Source: an uncultured Pirellulaceae bacterium
GTDB lineage: Bacteria > Planctomycetota > Planctomycetia > Pirellulales > Pirellulaceae
Direction of reading: 5' to 3'
Length of the DNA: 12,247 bases
Assembly (NCBI GenBank): GCA_947259675.1
Contig: CAMYNE010000040.1
Span: forward strand, 1 to 12,247
In this document: positions 6,886 through 12,247 of the stretch, one piece after another
Layout of the letters: the number at the start of each line of letters is the position of its first letter
How positions within the stretch are numbered: the stretch's first letter is position 1
The notes under the pieces: generated by a model
What the model was told of the DNA's origin: nothing
Database searches by the model: none
What the model saw: only the letters and a program-made list of their open reading frames with translations
Translations under genes and position numbers: made by a program

Positions 6886-7084
6886 GTGAATGCTGAATTT
6901 TGAATGGCTAATGAGAAAAAAACCTAATTGAGGAGGTCGGGGAATCAAATCACTTTATTCAAGGCTGCAGATGTAGCTGGCGTCGTGATAGTTTAGACGC
7001 AATGTGTGGTCCAACTGAATTCTCACGAATCCAGTTACCAATTCCCAAGCACCTTCAATTAACAATTCACCATTCACGATTCAC
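6886..7084. repeat. Long-range imperfect inverted repeat built of TGAAT units
   Basis: The left arm 6886-6915 (units TGAATGC, TGAATTT, TGAATGG) and the reverse complement of the right arm 7055-7084 agree at about two thirds or more of 30 positions, including three in-register TGAAT blocks and TAAT. The arms enclose about 139 bp without other features. This could be a MITE-like remnant or two independent low-complexity tracts. Confidence 0.45.
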
Positions 7085-7085
7085 C
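7065..7085. repeat. Three tandem heptamers ATTCACC/ATTCACG/ATTCACC
   Basis: Three 7-bp units in direct tandem with one base difference in the middle unit, followed by ATTAATT. It overlaps the right arm of the larger inverted repeat. Confidence 0.6.
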
Positions 7086-7118
7086 ATTAATTATTAGACC
7101 GTAAACTCGCATCTCCGA

Positions 7119-7144
7119 CCCTCTCGTGTCCATCAGGGAAAGGG
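7119..7144. repeat. CCCTCTC/GAAAGGG palindrome
   Basis: CCCTCTC (7119-7125) and GAAAGGG (7138-7144) pair at 6 of 7 positions around a 12-nt loop. It lies about 77 bp before the start of the UPF0104-type gene, so it is either part of that gene's 5' untranslated region or a REP-like intergenic repeat. Confidence 0.4.
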
Positions 7145-7220
7145 CCGGTGAAGACACAGGACTTCTCCAACGGCGTAACTTACGCTTCTCAGCAACGCAC
7201 CCCAAACAGCGCAACCCAAC

Positions 7221-8180
7221 ATGTTATCAAACGTCAACAGATCCAATTCAGCCAGGTCGGCATGGATCATGGCGTTCCGAATTGTGGTAGCAACAACTGT
7301 GATTGCAGCGCTGACGTATATGATCGCATCAACCTGGTCCCAGCTAGTCGCAACCGACTTCCGGATCAGTGAAGTAAATCCAACTTTCTGGGCAATGGCG
7401 GTCGTTGTTTATGTGGGAGCCATGTTTTTATCGTGTCTGTTTTGGTATCGAGTTCTGCTGGCACTTGGTCAGAAACCATTATTCGGCAAGACACTGTTGG
7501 CGTTTTTCGCAAGTCAGTTGGGCAAATACGTTCCCGGTAAGGCGATGGTGGTCATCATTCGGACAGACATCATTCGCGGTCCTGAAGTTCAAACGGGGCC
7601 CGCCGCGGCAAGTGTGTTTGTCGAGACTTTGACCTGGATATTTGTTGGGTCCGCGATTGCCAGTCTGCTGTTGGCGTTAAATTTCCAAGGACAAACGTCG
7701 CTTCAAATCACGGCGATCGCATTAACTCTGATCGCCGGGGTCCTTACCTGGCCAACTGTTTTTCGCAAAATTGCAGCGCTGATTACAAGAAGCAAATCAT
7801 CGGGCCAGTCCTTTTTATCAGGCTTGGGGCTGAACACGATGTTGTTCGGCTGGATCGTGATGAGCCTTGGTTGGTGTTTAAATGGCTTGAGTCTGTGGTT
7901 GGTAATTCGTGGTTTGCCGGGTACGGACATAACAATCGACGACTTACCTTTGACTCTTGTTTGCGTTTCGTTGGCTACTGTCGCCGGTTTTGTAACGTTG
8001 TTACCGGGGGGATTGGGCGTCCGTGAACTGGTGATGATACCTTTGCTGGGAACGCGATTCGGTACGGTAACAGCAGTTATTGCGGCGATCGTAATCCGAT
8101 TTGTTTGGTTAGCGTCAGAAATGCTGACCTCTGGTATAATTTATTGGTGGCGAATAAAGAGTGGGGACAAGGGTCAATGA
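7221..8180 (+). CDS. UPF0104/LPG-synthase-type polytopic membrane protein
   Basis: This 319-residue protein has about eight hydrophobic segments. It matches the lysylphosphatidylglycerol synthase transmembrane region family (UPF0104, also seen in AglD and the flippase part of MprF). Its marks are QLGKYVPGK at 99-107 and LPGGLGVRE at 261-269, the two most conserved family motifs. There is no soluble C-terminal aminoacyltransferase domain, so it is not a full MprF. Family members are tied to lipid flipping or lipid-linked sugar pathways. The start is uncertain. ATG 7221 has no clear ribosome site and gives a polar 16-residue leader; ATG 7269 lies directly at the first helix and is an equally good choice. 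It precedes a GT2 glycosyltransferase by 178 bp on the same strand, a frequent pairing for this family. Confidence 0.85.
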   Translation: MLSNVNRSNSARSAWIMAFRIVVATTVIAALTYMIASTWSQLVATDFRISEVNPTFWAMAVVVYVGAMFLSCLFWYRVLLALGQKPLFGKTLLAFFASQLGKYVPGKAMVVIIRTDIIRGPEVQTGPAAASVFVETLTWIFVGSAIASLLLALNFQGQTSLQITAIALTLIAGVLTWPTVFRKIAALITRSKSSGQSFLSGLGLNTMLFGWIVMSLGWCLNGLSLWLVIRGLPGTDITIDDLPLTLVCVSLATVAGFVTLLPGGLGVRELVMIPLLGTRFGTVTAVIAAIVIRFVWLASEMLTSGIIYWWRIKSGDKGQ

Positions 8181-8243
8181 TTCTTGCGGGCGCGTCGGAT
8201 ATGACAGGTTGGATGACTCCCGAGCATAGAATCAACAATCCAA

Positions 8244-8254
8244 GTCATTCTGAG
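8244..8254. repeat. Remnant of the GTCATYCTGA palindromic element
   Basis: GTCATTCTGAG is identical to the reverse complement of 11233-11243, the right end of the 85-bp element near cysS. Chance expectation for an 11-mer match in this window is well below 0.01. The following bases no longer resemble the element. The same 178-bp gap (8181-8358) also has a 7-bp inverted repeat, ACAACAT (8276-8282) with ATGTTGT (8308-8314). Confidence 0.4.
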
Positions 8255-8358
8255 CCTCACATTTCGCTGCGCGGGACAACATATCAGATGAAACATAAAT
8301 TTTGTGAATGTTGTTTTGGTGTATTTTGACGAAGACTTTAGTACAAATTTGAACTTTC

Positions 8359-9390
8359 ATGCCGAAACTTTCAATCATTATTCCGGTTCTCAACGAAGCC
8401 GACTCGCTTGACGCGCTGTTTGGTGAAATCAAAACTGTCGCGCAAACAAACAATTACGATTTTGAAGTCGTTTTCGTCGATGACGGTTCGTCAGACGGTT
8501 CCTGGGATGTGATCTCTCGGCTTGCAAAACACGAAAAGCATGTGAGAGCGTTACGATTTCGCAAAAATTTTGGCAAGGCAGCGGCATTGCGAGCCGGGAT
8601 CGATCAATCGGTCGGCGAAGTGATTGTTACGATGGATGCCGATTTGCAAGACGATCCTCACGAGCTTCCTAAGCTGATTGATCGTCTCGGCAACGAATTT
8701 GACTGTGTGAGCGGCTGGAAGAAAGTACGCCGTGATCCAATTGGAAAACGATTGACATCCCGGTTATTTAACTGGCTGGTCGGCTGGCTTACCGGAGTTC
8801 GGCTTCACGATCACAATTGCGGTTTCAAGATTTACCGCCGGGAGATTTTTGATGAAGTAAAACTTTATGGCGAAATGCATCGCTTCATTCCGGTTCTGGC
8901 GGCGGCGCGTGGATATCGGGTTGGCGAGGTGATCGTCCATCATCGCGCGCGAAAGCACGGTAAGTCAAAGTATGGCTTGTCTCGGTTACCCAAAGGATTC
9001 CTGGATCTTTTGACCGTCAGTTTCCTGACGGGATACCATCAACGACCGCAACATTTGCTTGGTTCAGTCGGTTTGGTTGCCTTTGGACTGGGTTCACTGG
9101 GAATGGTCTGGATGGCGATTTACTGGGTGTTGCGAATGACAATATTTGGAGATTGGGTACCGCTTCATCAGCGGCCAATCGTTCTTTATTCCGTGGCCGC
9201 GATGTTGCTTGGAGCGCAGTTGTTATGCATGGGATTCCTGGCGGAGCTGATTATTGCTCGCGGACAAGAGCGTGAACGACCGTACTCGATTCGCGATCAG
9301 ATTCCTTCAGAAGATCGACCCGTTGCAGGTTCCGTTCTTCCGGTCGATGATGAATCCGACGAAGAAAATAACCAGATCAAAGCCGTTTAG
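8359..9390 (+). CDS. GT2 glycosyltransferase, DPM1/GtrB/ArnC-like, with two C-terminal membrane helices
   Basis: This 343-residue enzyme probably transfers a sugar from a nucleotide donor to a polyprenyl phosphate on the inner face of the membrane. The GT-A fold begins at residue 3 (KLSIIIPVLNEA). DDGSSDGS at 41-48 binds the nucleotide. DADLQDDP at 93-100 contains the metal-binding DXD-type motif. CGFKIYRRE at 154-162 and the basic HHRARKHGKSKYG block at 194-206 are typical of polyprenyl-phosphate mannosyl/glucosyltransferases. Two membrane helices lie at about 233-258 and 273-298, then an acidic tail. The sugar cannot be told. ATG 8359 is at the expected N-terminus, though no good Shine-Dalgarno site precedes it. 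Eleven bases separate its stop from the following GT-C-like gene, so the two are surely co-transcribed and may share a substrate. Confidence 0.92.
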   Translation: MPKLSIIIPVLNEADSLDALFGEIKTVAQTNNYDFEVVFVDDGSSDGSWDVISRLAKHEKHVRALRFRKNFGKAAALRAGIDQSVGEVIVTMDADLQDDPHELPKLIDRLGNEFDCVSGWKKVRRDPIGKRLTSRLFNWLVGWLTGVRLHDHNCGFKIYRREIFDEVKLYGEMHRFIPVLAAARGYRVGEVIVHHRARKHGKSKYGLSRLPKGFLDLLTVSFLTGYHQRPQHLLGSVGLVAFGLGSLGMVWMAIYWVLRMTIFGDWVPLHQRPIVLYSVAAMLLGAQLLCMGFLAELIIARGQERERPYSIRDQIPSEDRPVAGSVLPVDDESDEENNQIKAV

Positions 9391-9401
9391 TTATCAGTTC
9401 G

Positions 9402-11087
9402 ATGTCAAACAGTTCCAATGCCGCTTGCCCCGCTGAAGTTACGAATTCGTGCGCGCAACGGCACTGGGCGATTTACTGGATTCTGATTGTTTGCTCGGTC
9501 GCCATGGTGGGTGGTCGAGTCCTCACGGTTCAAAATCATCAGGCGAAAGGTGATTCGCCGTTTTTCAGTGCAAATGACCGCAGTCGCTGGTGTACGATTC
9601 GCTCGCTCGGTGACGATGGAGTCTACGAAATTGACGATGTGATCGCGGATCCTGAAAACAAGATTGCCTGGGATTCGATCGACAAAGTTCGCCACGTCGG
9701 TTCGGATGGGGAGTTTCACTATTATTCCACCAAGCCAACGCTCTTCCCGACGATCCTCGCCTGGAAATACAAAGCCCTTAAGTTGCTAACAGGGTGGACG
9801 CTGCGCGACGACGCGATTTTTGTTGCGCGGGCAATGCTCATCATGACGAACGTCTTGCCATGGCTGGTCTACCTTTGGTTATTCAGTTTGTTGATCGACC
9901 GAATTCCGGTTCGGGACTGGACGCGATATTACGTTTTAGCGGCGGCCGGTTTCGGCACGCTTCTTTCAACCTTTGTGGTAACGATTAATAATCATCTGCC
10001 CGCGGCGCTCAGTGTCATGGTTGCACTTTATTGTGTGACGCAAGTTTGGCGTGAAGACAAGGTGCTTGATGAAAACGGTCAGTATGTTGACCAAAAGTAT
10101 GAAGCAGGATGGGCGATGTATTTTCTCGCCGGTTTATTCGGAGCCTTTGCGGTCGCCAACGAGTTGCCTGCCCTGTCGTTTTTCGGCATGGCAGGATTGG
10201 CGTGTTTGATCCGTTCGCCGAAACAGACTGCGCTTGGATTTTTGCCCGGAATGGCGATCGTCGTTGTCGCATTCTTTGCAACCAACTACGCGGCTCATGG
10301 TGAATGGCAACAGCCGTACAATCATCGAGGAGACGGACCGGTTCTGCATACGGTTGAAGGCGATTTTTCAGAACAGCTTGACGCCGGTCAATTTCCTGCC
10401 GAACTTCGCGATGCATTATCGCCTGATTCCGAGATGGCTGTTCCAAGAGTCGAGCACGGTAGTTGGCCGATTGTGCCTGAGGGCGAAAAGCGCTGGGTCG
10501 TTCGCGACGCCAATTCGACTAAGCAGTTCGCGATTACCATGCAAAAAGGCGAATCGAATGTTCAAATTCGCCAATGGCAAAACTGGTACGACTATCCGGG
10601 CAGCTATTGGTTATCCATCAATGACGCGAACAAGTCGGTTGTGGATCGAGGCCAGGCCTCTCAAGTTTTGTACGCATTTCACATTCTCTTTGGGCATCAT
10701 GGTATTTTTTCGTTAACGCCAATCTGGCTGTTTAGTTTCGCCGGAATGTTGGGATTGATGTTCAACAAACGACTCAAGCTTCGCTGGTTGGGCGGGATGA
10801 GCCTGGTTTTGACGGTCGTCGTGCTGACGTTCTACATCATGCGACCAGAGATGGAGCGCAACTACGGCGGCGTGACGAGCGGTCTCCGTTGGCTGTTTTG
10901 GCTCGCGCCGTTATGGTTGGTCTCGATGATGCCAGTGGTTGACTGGCTGGGACGATCTGGAACGGGGCGGATCGTTTGCTTTCTATTGCTTGCCATTAGC
11001 GCTCTTTCGGCTTTTTATTCCGCCGACAATCCCTGGGTCCATCCCTGGTTGTACGAGATTTGGGAACTGACAGGATTACCTTTATAG
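9402..11087 (+). CDS. Polytopic membrane protein, probable GT-C-type glycosyltransferase
   Basis: This 561-residue protein has about nine to eleven membrane segments. The first is at about 22-42, followed by a polar loop (43-110) with several acidic residues (DDGVYEIDD at 71-79) and STKPTLFP at 109-116. GT-C enzymes such as ArnT carry their acidic catalytic residue in this first periplasmic loop and a Y/KP-type motif after it, so the layout fits. A second large polar region at about 300-418 splits the membrane domain. GHHGIFSLTP at 431-440 and NYGGVTSGLRW at 487-497 are striking and likely conserved segments in related proteins. The GT-C assignment rests on topology and loop composition, not a definite motif, so a different membrane enzyme is possible. 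Downstream of the GT2 gene by 11 bp, it may use the polyprenyl-linked sugar that GT2 makes. ATG 9402 has no clear ribosome site, which suggests translational coupling. Confidence 0.78.
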   Translation: MSNSSNAACPAEVTNSCAQRHWAIYWILIVCSVAMVGGRVLTVQNHQAKGDSPFFSANDRSRWCTIRSLGDDGVYEIDDVIADPENKIAWDSIDKVRHVGSDGEFHYYSTKPTLFPTILAWKYKALKLLTGWTLRDDAIFVARAMLIMTNVLPWLVYLWLFSLLIDRIPVRDWTRYYVLAAAGFGTLLSTFVVTINNHLPAALSVMVALYCVTQVWREDKVLDENGQYVDQKYEAGWAMYFLAGLFGAFAVANELPALSFFGMAGLACLIRSPKQTALGFLPGMAIVVVAFFATNYAAHGEWQQPYNHRGDGPVLHTVEGDFSEQLDAGQFPAELRDALSPDSEMAVPRVEHGSWPIVPEGEKRWVVRDANSTKQFAITMQKGESNVQIRQWQNWYDYPGSYWLSINDANKSVVDRGQASQVLYAFHILFGHHGIFSLTPIWLFSFAGMLGLMFNKRLKLRWLGGMSLVLTVVVLTFYIMRPEMERNYGGVTSGLRWLFWLAPLWLVSMMPVVDWLGRSGTGRIVCFLLLAISALSAFYSADNPWVHPWLYEIWELTGLPL

Positions 11088-11128
11088 ACGAAGGGTCTGG
11101 GATTTCAGCTCGTTTAACGGCAATACCG

Positions 11129-11158
11129 TTCAACTTCTGGCTTTTTGAAGAAGTTGAA
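11129..11158. repeat. Hairpin TTCAACTTC/GAAGTTGAA after the GT-C-like gene
   Basis: A perfect 9-bp stem (11129-11137 with 11150-11158) encloses a 12-nt loop containing five T. A smaller stem, AACGG/CCGTT (11116-11120 with 11126-11130), overlaps its left side. No T-run follows directly, so alone it is not a standard terminator. Confidence 0.5.
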
Positions 11159-11243
11159 GTCATCCTGAACCGAGTGGAGCGACGACAGGATCTCTCGTGT
11201 TTTGCGTGAGATTCTTCGGTCGCTAAAGCTCCCTCAGAATGAC
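11159..11243 (+). repeat. 85-bp palindromic element with GTCATYCTGA ends, possible terminator
   Basis: The left arm (from GTCATCCTGA at 11159) and the reverse complement of the right arm (from GTCATTCTGA, ending 11243) are similar along about 40 bases each. They share GTCAT-CTGA, AGCGAC, AGGATCTC/AGAATCTC and a central CGTG/CACG-type closure around TTTTG. From memory, GTCATYCTGA...GATCTC palindromes recur as dispersed repeats in many environmental bacterial genomes. TTTTT at 11244-11248 follows the right arm, so on the plus strand this could end transcription of the GT2/GT-C operon, 72 nt after its stop. Confidence 0.65.
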
Positions 11244-11420
11244 TTTTTGTTCGTTTGTCAAAAACATCAACATACTGTGAATAACGGCAAGCAGTAGCAA
11301 ATGGGCTCAAACATCAACACTCGGTTAATACGCCTTGAAATGAGTCACCAATAACGAGTAGATTCACGTTGCAGTTTGCCTATTTTGCTTTTTTGCCTTA
11401 AGCCCAACTCGACCTCGCCG
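11244..11420. other. Intergenic remainder upstream of cysS
   Basis: No gene is seen between the palindromic element and cysS. A weak promoter-like pair, TTGAAA (11335-11340) and TAGATT (11359-11364) with 18 nt between, could serve cysS. A T-rich run (about 11379-11397) and a pyrimidine-rich stretch precede the start, with no Shine-Dalgarno sequence. No T-box-like structure was recognised. Confidence 0.35.
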
Positions 11421-12247
11421 ATGAAAATCCAGTTCTATAACTCGCTGACCAATCAACTCGAAGAATTCAAACCGATCGAACCAGGCGTAGTACGAATGTA
11501 CAGTTGCGGGCCGACGGTCTACGATTTTGCCCACATCGGGAATTTTCGCTCGTTCCTGTTTGGTGATTTGCTTCGTCGCTCGCTGGAGCTGCTGGGGCAC
11601 CGAGTTCATCACGTGATGAACATCACCGATGTCGGTCACATGGTAGAAGGCGAAGCGGACAAGATGATCGAAGCGGCCAATCGCATGAAGGAGAACAAAA
11701 AAACGGGCCGTGTTCCCGACGGTGCTATCGAAGATCCGACTGATCCGTATCAGATTGCTGAATATTACACAGACGCTTTTTTGGAAGACTCGCGCAAGTT
11801 GGGATACAAAATTGCGTTCGATCCGCCGGAGAACATTCCGCGAGCAACGGAACATGTGGTCGGTGAGCAAAGTATGCAATCGATGATCCAACGCCTGATT
11901 GAACGGGGACATGCCTACGTTTCTGACGATGGCGTTGTTTACTTCAGCGTAGAAAGCTTCCCCGAATACGGTCGCCTTAGTGGCAACACGCTTGAAAAGT
12001 TGCAGTCGGGTGCCGGCGGCCGTGTATCCGAGGAGAATCAGGCCAAGAAAAAACACCCAGCTGACTTCATGTTATGGAAGCCTGACGATCAGCATATCAT
12101 GAAGTGGGATTCGCCTTGGGGCGTCGGCTATCCGGGCTGGCACATTGAGTGTTCGGTAATGGCGAGTAAAGTTTTGGGTCGGGAAGTGATCGACATTCAC
12201 ACCGGCGGTGAAGATTTGATCTTTCCTCATCACGAATGCGAAATTGC
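11421..12247 (+). CDS. cysS: Cysteinyl-tRNA synthetase, 3'-incomplete
   Basis: CysS is the class I synthetase that joins cysteine to tRNA-Cys. The 275 residues in view start with [18 protein letters not shown] and show the catalytic zinc site: C29 in SCGPTVYD, C244 in WHIECS, and H270 and E274 in FPHHECE, matching C28, C209, H234 and E238 of E. coli. The HIGH motif appears as HIGN (38-41), a common variant. Relative to E. coli there is an insertion of about 20 residues after [15 protein letters not shown] (about 86-108), a long-insert form I associate with planctomycetes. The KMSKS motif and the anticodon-binding domain lie beyond the window edge. ATG 11421 is at the usual family N-terminus, without a visible ribosome site. 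Because the frame is cut by the edge, a 230-residue antisense frame at 11364-12056 could wrongly be taken as the gene. Confidence 0.95.
   Translation, partial: MKIQFYNSLTNQLEEFKPIEPGVVRMYSCGPTVYDFAHIGNFRSFLFGDLLRRSLELLGHRVHHVMNITDVGHMVEGEADKMIEAANRMKENKKTGRVPDGAIEDPTDPYQIAEYYTDAFLEDSRKLGYKIAFDPPENIPRATEHVVGEQSMQSMIQRLIERGHAYVSDDGVVYFSVESFPEYGRLSGNTLEKLQSGAGGRVSEENQAKKKHPADFMLWKPDDQHIMKWDSPWGVGYPGWHIECSVMASKVLGREVIDIHTGGEDLIFPHHECEI

Larger units (their letters stand above)
6611..7220. other. 610-bp non-coding region between divergent genes
   Basis: I see no credible gene here. Short open frames show no ribosome site or family motif. The left part (6611-6720) carries the presumed leader and promoter of the minus-strand gene. 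The middle and right parts hold the repeats listed separately (6812-6849, 6886-7084, 7119-7144). Positions 6916-7054 show no recognisable structure. The mix of palindromes and short-period repeats looks like accumulated non-autonomous repeats or a structured leader rather than decayed coding sequence. Confidence 0.6.

Noticed and set aside
7055..7094. CRISPR-like short repeats
   Set aside because: The units are 7 bp in direct tandem, without spacers or cas genes.
7148..7372. 74-residue GTG-start plus-strand open frame before the UPF0104 gene
   Set aside because: It mostly overlaps the UPF0104 gene in another frame and has no motif or ribosome site.
11364..12056. 230-residue minus-strand open frame
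   Set aside because: It is antisense to cysS, which has clear zinc-site and HIGN motifs on the plus strand; cysS is cut by the window edge.

Overview
The window looks like the chromosome of a planctomycete, probably of the Pirellulales. It has moderate GC, weak Shine-Dalgarno sites at several genes, an outer-membrane lipid A gene block of the Gram-negative type, and proteins whose closest look-alikes I know come from that phylum (LpxC with a GFGFWSG N-terminus, an LpxA tail ending GRHGRGRELRR, a long-insert CysS). This assignment is from recognition only, not from a search.

Layout. Positions 12-1430 (+) hold an ABC-2/NosY-type permease that may continue beyond the left edge. It converges, with only 16 bp between stop codons, on a minus-strand block. 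In transcription order this block is: a 522-residue membrane-anchored protein of unknown function (6610-5042), an OmpH/Skp-like periplasmic chaperone (4837-4232), lpxC (4195-3302), lpxA (3240-2553) and a Gfo/Idh/MocA oxidoreductase (2556-1447). The chaperone, lpxC, lpxA and the oxidoreductase form a compact envelope/lipid A operon. The fabZ that often sits between lpxC and lpxA is absent, and no lpxD or lpxB is in view.

The most notable finding is that lpxA is broken as read. Its left-handed beta-helix is in one frame up to about position 2689, and its normal C-terminal end is in another frame from about 2687. About 40 residues are missing between them. The frame change fuses the lpxA beginning to the downstream oxidoreductase in a 597-residue open frame, but the oxidoreductase keeps its own strong ribosome binding site and the old ATGA stop/start overlap. 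Either lpxA has decayed here or the assembly has an error.

A 610-bp non-coding region (6611-7220) separates the divergent halves. It contains an interlocked pair of inverted repeats, a long-range inverted repeat made of TGAAT-type units, and a C-rich/G-rich palindrome. To the right, on the plus strand, lie three genes for envelope glycoconjugate work: a UPF0104/LPG-synthase-type membrane protein, a GT2 glycosyltransferase of the DPM1/GtrB/ArnC type with two C-terminal membrane helices, and a large GT-C-like polytopic protein 11 bp downstream. A plausible reading is that the GT2 enzyme charges a polyprenyl phosphate with a sugar, the GT-C-like protein uses the lipid-linked sugar on the periplasmic side, and the UPF0104 protein helps with lipid handling. 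This is inference.

After the glycosyltransferase genes come a hairpin and an 85-bp palindromic element with GTCATYCTGA ends, a degraded half of which also appears at 8244-8254. The window ends inside cysS (from 11421, incomplete). No tRNA, rRNA, CRISPR array, transposase or complete mobile element was seen.
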